Shown: positions 7,001 through 8,981 of the stretch, one piece after another
How positions within the stretch are numbered: position 1 is the first letter of the stretch
Layout: each line of letters begins with the position of its first letter
NCBI GenBank assembly: GCA_949742895.1
Contig: CATJRT010000058.1
Span: 1 to 8,981, forward strand
Reading direction: 5' to 3'
Length of the DNA stretch: 8,981 nt
Origin: an uncultured Eubacteriales bacterium
GTDB lineage: Bacteria > Bacillota_A > Clostridia > Oscillospirales > Oscillospiraceae
Made by a program: the position numbers and the translations under genes
Notes under the pieces: model-generated
Told to the model about the DNA's origin: nothing
Databases searched by the model: none
What the model saw: the letters and a program-made list of their open reading frames with translations, nothing else

Positions 7001-8195
7001 CGTCATCAACCGGCACATCAGGGTCAGTGGTGGAACCACCCTCACCCACCGTGAGATTCAGGATAAAGTCCTGCACATACCAGTTATACGTTCCTTCACT
7101 GGCCTGCCACTCCATCTCATAGCCCATGGCCAGACGGAACCGCACTTGAATCTGCGCGCCTTTAGGGGCATTCTCCGCAACAGGCACATCACACTGAATA
7201 TAGGGACCGGTGGGCTTGTAAACGGGGCCGCCAGAGGATTCCAGCTTCACCTCATCGTTGGCCTTGAAGGTGATGCCATCCCGGCCACCAGCAATATAGT
7301 CAGTGCCTTCCACTTCCTCCAGCCGGTAGAGATAGACACTGGGAATCGTGGGGACAAAACCGCCAGCCCAGTCATTGAAGTTCGTCACACCCTGCCGCCA
7401 GCTCAACGATCCTGTCGCGCCAGCCACTGTGGTTTTGGAATATTCCAGGGGTGCATAATAAGGCAAATCCGTCCAATTATAGGTTTTCTCAAAATAGCTG
7501 CTCTGGACGGGATCGGGAGCCGGTTCTGTCCGAGGATGGGTTTTATTATCACCATAACCAAGCCGGTAATCAGTATAGTAATAGTAGTCCTTGGCATGAT
7601 CCGGATTGTAAAAATTCCATGGAATGACAGAAATATCAGTACCGTCTGTTTTTGGGAATTTACTCGTATCCTTCGGATCATAGCCTATAGCAGCACCAAA
7701 ACCAGCCAACGAGTTGCCCTCATAATAGTATCCGCCATAAGTGCCGCTCTCCACATCCACCGCCGCGTCCACCGCCGCAATGGCTTCCGCCATGACCGCT
7801 TCAGCGGCCTTCACGTCCTCGCGGTCCTCATACCCGGTACCCAGCAGAGCCTCGTAAGCCTCGGAAACCTCGCCATAGACGTACTCGGCGGCCTCATCGG
7901 CGTTGTCCTCAGTGACTTCGGGGATCGCGTCCACCGCGTCCAGGAACTCCTGCACCGCGTTGACGCAGCTCCATTCGCCCTCGCTGACGGTATAGCACTC
8001 GTCGGTGTGCTCATGCTCCTCCCCGCACACCAGCGATTTGGCCGGCTCAGCCTGCGTGCAGACCCAGCCGTCCTGGTTGTGTACATGGTCGGAGCCGTCC
8101 GCCGCCAGCGCGCTGGTGCAGACCATTCCCATGCACAAAGCCAACGCCAGGAGCAGGGCCAACCCCCTTTTGCTCATTTTTTTCAGTTCCTTCAT
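4074..8195 (-). CDS. Multidomain sortase-anchored surface protein (adhesin-like)
   Basis: Cell-wall protein of 1373 residues. Start ATG at 8195 (MKELKKMSKRG) follows AAAGGAAG by about 7 bases; ATG at 8201 and ATG at 8279 are in-frame alternatives. Order: signal peptide 1-31 (cleavage after ALA31); Cys/His-rich stretch 37-77 (Cys46, 57, 67, 77 with CGEEHEHTDECY); helical acidic segment 78-148; Tyr/Trp-rich unassigned region 150-390; Ig-like beta regions about 402-505 and 506-607; DUF11-like domain 621-722; beta repeat 742-822; second DUF11-like domain 836-972; Gly/Thr linker 1028-1042; two InlB-like repeats 1046-1123 and 1129-1198; Pro/Glu/Asp spacer 1199-1335; APQTGD sorting motif 1336-1341, hydrophobic segment 1343-1363 and RKRKEDEEA tail. 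By family knowledge, sortase would cut T/G and attach it to peptidoglycan, giving a rod-like surface display. No enzymatic domain was seen. Adhesion is inferred from architecture; ligand unknown. Base composition varies sharply along the gene. Confidence 0.93.
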   Translation of the reverse strand: MKELKKMSKRGLALLLALALCMGMVCTSALAADGSDHVHNQDGWVCTQAEPAKSLVCGEEHEHTDECYTVSEGEWSCVNAVQEFLDAVDAIPEVTEDNADEAAEYVYGEVSEAYEALLGTGYEDREDVKAAEAVMAEAIAAVDAAVDVESGTYGGYYYEGNSLAGFGAAIGYDPKDTSKFPKTDGTDISVIPWNFYNPDHAKDYYYYTDYRLGYGDNKTHPRTEPAPDPVQSSYFEKTYNWTDLPYYAPLEYSKTTVAGATGSLSWRQGVTNFNDWAGGFVPTIPSVYLYRLEEVEGTDYIAGGRDGITFKANDEVKLESSGGPVYKPTGPYIQCDVPVAENAPKGAQIQVRFRLAMGYEMEWQASEGTYNWYVQDFILNLTVGEGGSTTDPDVPVDDADVVHHVYMPAGTSTIFETYIPHYAGGGCSINGQSVNKIKTGDTDIAVIDAIGQRPIDNYGGSALQIRVNSADNAVAGEETELKVSYKYYSNTYTCTEKIIVHIIEPRTKELEVNTNEQIAILGSDNVGTFEKVRNADVYVYSAGAHAVTVGNSNKNGYTATRTSSTDDATAEYQYRYVTTVDSGHKFDGTSRKIEFRQQTVYVDVTNFTTPDETDDPDSIDGLDIIKTADKMSVVGGEEITYIITVTNDSTVAKTVTVTDPLPNGVSFKSFDPDDGTAKLESDGYTVTWTPTVPAKSNKVLKITCTVDDNAGGYLTNVARMVTADGSEDEATVQPVATPKPKTYTVIWKAVDENNPPEWKELHKEDNVTAGSEPTWETVKANSNLNDPAGYTLNGKTYTWKGTWREEWNTDKTVKTYWAEYQEKSGGEGPGEDTKPTYSISVDKIIDWYKMDVAEDDLADGDTIVYKVTVINTGVSTKNTPATLYDIQIDDTMSAGLSMVKDENGVPVVTAVDGSGNAVTLKYLEMKTVDGKTQYFWEVPGEFAVGAQVILTYSAIAINETDEEMDVTNFAHAKGYTTPAPEGTSENTMFQAVQYGVAKIAQAMTLNNEDSNVSGKMGTDDRGDYVEDGSGTGTGTGGSGTTITVQPKVTVTYDPNGGKWSDGTTSSTTEKVKKDTKVTIKGAPEAPEGKEFTGWLGSDGKTYQSGGELTITGDLTLTAQWKDKEVPVVEYTVTYKDGDKVLKEETVKDGDKITVEGAPEAPEGKEFTGWLGSDGKTYQPGEELTITGDLTLTAQWKDKAPGQTPGLPVVPEIPLEPSQQPSEPVESQEPSAPVESQEPDEDIESSMPPQGELPELPEESQEPSAPVESEKPDEDIDDGNPPQGELPEESQEPGVPVESEEPDEDIDDGNPPQGELPEESQEPDETIDDEKPPMGDAPQTGDNLGVWIAAAVASGAGLMGVIGATRKRKEDEEA
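4240..4545 (-). repeat. 90-bp tandem repeats encoding the wall-spanning spacer
   Basis: Direct repeats inside the surface-protein gene: 4240-4329 (90 bp), 4330-4419 (90 bp), 4420-4518 (99 bp, one 9-bp insertion) and a partial copy 4519-4545. Each 30-residue unit reads roughly ESQEP-xxPVES-xxPDEDI-DDGNPPQGELPE. The two 90-bp copies are nearly identical in DNA. The units keep the reading frame, so gain or loss would only lengthen or shorten the spacer. Confidence 0.88.
4603..4956 (-). repeat. Pair of near-identical 129-bp repeats (InlB-like domains)
   Basis: Segments 4603-4731 and 4828-4956 are almost identical over 129 bases and 225 bases apart, matching a 75-residue domain period. They encode the shared block APEAPEGKEFTGWLGSDGKT followed by the ITGDLTLTAQWKDK strand pair, typical of InlB B-repeat/Listeria-Bacteroides repeat (Flg_new) domains. 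The intervening 96 bases differ more between the two domains. Recent duplication or gene conversion is likely. Confidence 0.85.
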
Positions 8196-8241
8196 AACCA
8201 TACTTCCTTTCCTTACATACGCTGCCTGGAGCGCAGAGCCA

Positions 8242-8414
8242 GCGGGAACGGCGCAGCCTTGGGAGCCATCCGCCTCCATCCTGTTCCCGCCTCCGCAGAA
8301 CTCCTCCTGCGGCCCGCAAACTGTCTCGTTATGCTCAACAGCATAACGCACCAAGGCCATGGCCTTGGATGTGGAACATATATTTCGGGCGTTCCTCGAT
8401 CCGGCGGAAACGCC
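8242..8414 (-). promoter_or_regulatory. Highly structured 5' leader of the surface-protein gene
   Basis: The predicted leader runs from about 8422 to 8196 and contains five separate inverted repeats. In transcript order: GGCGTTTCC/GGAACGCC (8414-8406 with 8395-8388, one bulged base); an 18-bp perfect palindrome at 8351-8368 (CCAAGGCCATGGCCTTGG); GTTATGC/GCATAAC at 8328-8347 with a 6-base loop; CCGCAG/CTGCGG at 8293-8312 with GGAGGAG in the loop; and GCGGGAAC/GTTCCCGC at 8290-8283 with 8249-8242 around a 33-base loop. I do not recognise a known riboswitch class. The last stem ends about 40 bases before the start codon. A cis-regulatory RNA is the most economical reading. Confidence 0.5.
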
Positions 8415-8428
8415 TTTCTATGCTCCTA

Positions 8429-8456
8429 ATTATACCACATTCTGGTTACATTTCAA
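8429..8456 (-). promoter_or_regulatory. Strong promoter of the surface-protein gene
   Basis: On the minus strand, TTGAAA (8456-8451) and a perfect TATAAT (8434-8429) are separated by 16 bases. TG one base ahead of the -10 gives an extended -10. Transcription should begin near 8422, leaving a leader of about 227 bases. It is the closest to consensus of the promoters in the window together with that at 2977. Confidence 0.75.
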
Positions 8457-8502
8457 GGCAAATCTTTCAGCCCTCCATTGAAATCGCTGACGAACTTTGC
8501 CT

Positions 8503-8559
8503 CTGTATTTTGTGCAATTTTCCCAAACCCCGCCAATGGCGCTTTTCGGAAAAATACAG
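8503..8559. repeat. 9-bp inverted repeat in the divergent control region
   Basis: CTGTATTTT (8503-8511) and AAAATACAG (8551-8559) are exact inverted arms, 39 bases apart. Between them sits the short symmetric motif CGCCAATGGCG (8531-8541). The element lies between the surface-protein promoter and the kinase promoter, where an operator would be expected, but no regulator is known. Confidence 0.35.
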
Positions 8560-8590
8560 TGGCTTTTTCTTCCTGAATATGATATTGTTA

Positions 8591-8599
8591 TGATATAAT
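8591..8599 (+). promoter_or_regulatory. Extended -10 promoter of the histidine kinase gene
   Basis: TGATATAAT at 8591-8599 combines TG, one spacer base and a perfect TATAAT. No -35 of quality is seen 16-18 bases upstream, which is tolerated by extended -10 promoters. Start near 8606 gives a leader of about 50 bases to the ATG at 8656. The surrounding 8570-8640 stretch is strongly A/T-rich. Confidence 0.5.
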
Positions 8600-8655
8600 A
8601 TGTTCATATTGATATTATGGAATTGAATTTTAATGAAACAGGATGGGGTTTGCGT

Positions 8656-8981
8656 ATGGAACGATTCGATAACAATGCCGTCAACCAGGAGCATCTTGAG
8701 GAGCTGGCACGGGTCAATGCAGCGCTGGAGGTGGCGCTGAGGGATGCGGAGGCCGCCAACCAGGCCAAAAGCCGCTTTCTGTCCAGTATGTCCCACGACA
8801 TCCGCACCCCTATGAACGCCATCATCGGCATGACCGCCATCGGCCTGGCCCACATCGACGAAAAGGCACGGGTCCAGGACTGCCTGAACAAGATCAAGAC
8901 CGCCTCCACCCACCTGATGAGCCTGGTCAACGATGTGCTGGATATGTCCCGCATCGACAGCGGGACCATGCCCCTCCACGA
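8656..8981 (+). CDS. Sensor histidine kinase, N-terminal part (cut by window end)
   Basis: Start of a two-component sensor kinase; 108 full codons are visible and the frame is open at the window end. Residues 10-40 ([20 protein letters not shown]) form a charged helix or coiled coil leading into a HisKA dimerisation domain. The H-box [14 protein letters not shown] places the phospho-accepting His at residue 47, followed by a second helix to LDMSRIDSG, the standard HisKA ending. No signal peptide, membrane span or PAS domain precedes it, so the visible part is cytoplasmic. The ATP-binding domain and any receiver domain would lie beyond the edge; kinases with this opening in gut Clostridia are often hybrids. 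ATG at 8656 follows AGGATGGGG by about 7 bases; an in-frame ATG at 8617 has no ribosome binding site and lies too near the expected transcript start. It is divergent from the surface-protein gene. Confidence 0.88.
   Translation, partial: MERFDNNAVNQEHLEELARVNAALEVALRDAEAANQAKSRFLSSMSHDIRTPMNAIIGMTAIGLAHIDEKARVQDCLNKIKTASTHLMSLVNDVLDMSRIDSGTMPLH

Noticed and set aside
8196..8360. N-terminal extension of the surface protein to the ATG at 8360
   Set aside because: It lies in the structured leader, has no ribosome binding site at that ATG, and would bury the signal peptide behind 55 residues. The ATG at 8195 with AAAGGAAG is better.
8196..8422. Known riboswitch (c-di-GMP, cobalamin, FMN, SAM) in the surface-protein leader
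   Set aside because: I looked for the conserved core words of these classes and did not find them; the hairpins are therefore reported as unassigned structure only.
6444..8429. Second antisense open frame of 661 codons on the plus strand
   Set aside because: Same register effect as the frame before it, no ribosome binding site, no recognisable protein features, and it runs through the leader and promoter of the surface-protein gene.
8617..8655. Earlier start for the histidine kinase at ATG 8617
   Set aside because: No ribosome binding site, A/T-rich promoter sequence directly upstream and only about 11 bases from the expected transcript start.

Overview
The window looks like chromosome from a Gram-positive, GC-rich member of the Clostridia, most likely a gut Oscillospiraceae (Flavonifractor/Pseudoflavonifractor type). 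The grounds are a YtvI-type sporulation permease, Firmicutes-style AGGAG ribosome binding sites, a membrane-anchored HtrA protease, a sortase-type surface protein with InlB-like and DUF11-like repeats, and a His kinase with the [14 protein letters not shown] box common in gut Clostridia. No rRNA, tRNA, CRISPR array, transposase or phage gene was seen. The genus is inference.

Layout, left to right. (1) Positions 2-973, plus: 3' part of an AI-2E/YtvI-family membrane protein. (2) 1157-2608, plus: complete S1C serine protease with one membrane anchor and one PDZ domain. (3) 2748-2864, minus: a 38-residue protein with its own ribosome binding site and promoter. It is convergent with the protease gene, and a strong symmetrical terminator at 2611-2643 lies between them. 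(4) 3055-3933, plus: an unrecognised 292-residue cytoplasmic protein with a good promoter. (5) A perfect 19-bp-arm terminator at 4004-4044 that can serve both converging genes. (6) 4074-8195, minus: a 1373-residue multidomain cell-wall protein with signal peptide, Cys/His-rich N-terminus, Ig-like or adhesin-like middle, two InlB-like repeats, a Pro/Glu/Asp wall spacer built of 90-bp repeats and an APQTG sorting signal. (7) 8196-8655: intergenic control region with a strong promoter and a heavily folded leader of about 227 nt for the surface protein, and a divergent promoter for (8) 8656-8981, plus: the N-terminal part of a sensor histidine kinase cut off by the window end.

How they may relate: the protease and the surface protein both act at or outside the membrane, and HtrA proteins are known quality-control factors for secreted proteins. 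The histidine kinase and the surface protein are transcribed divergently from one control region, so the kinase system could regulate the adhesin, but nothing in the sequence proves this.

The observations most worth following are the structured leader ahead of the surface-protein gene, the mosaic composition and repeat architecture of that protein, and the 38-residue gene with its structured 3' tail. I did not find a demonstrably new biological system.
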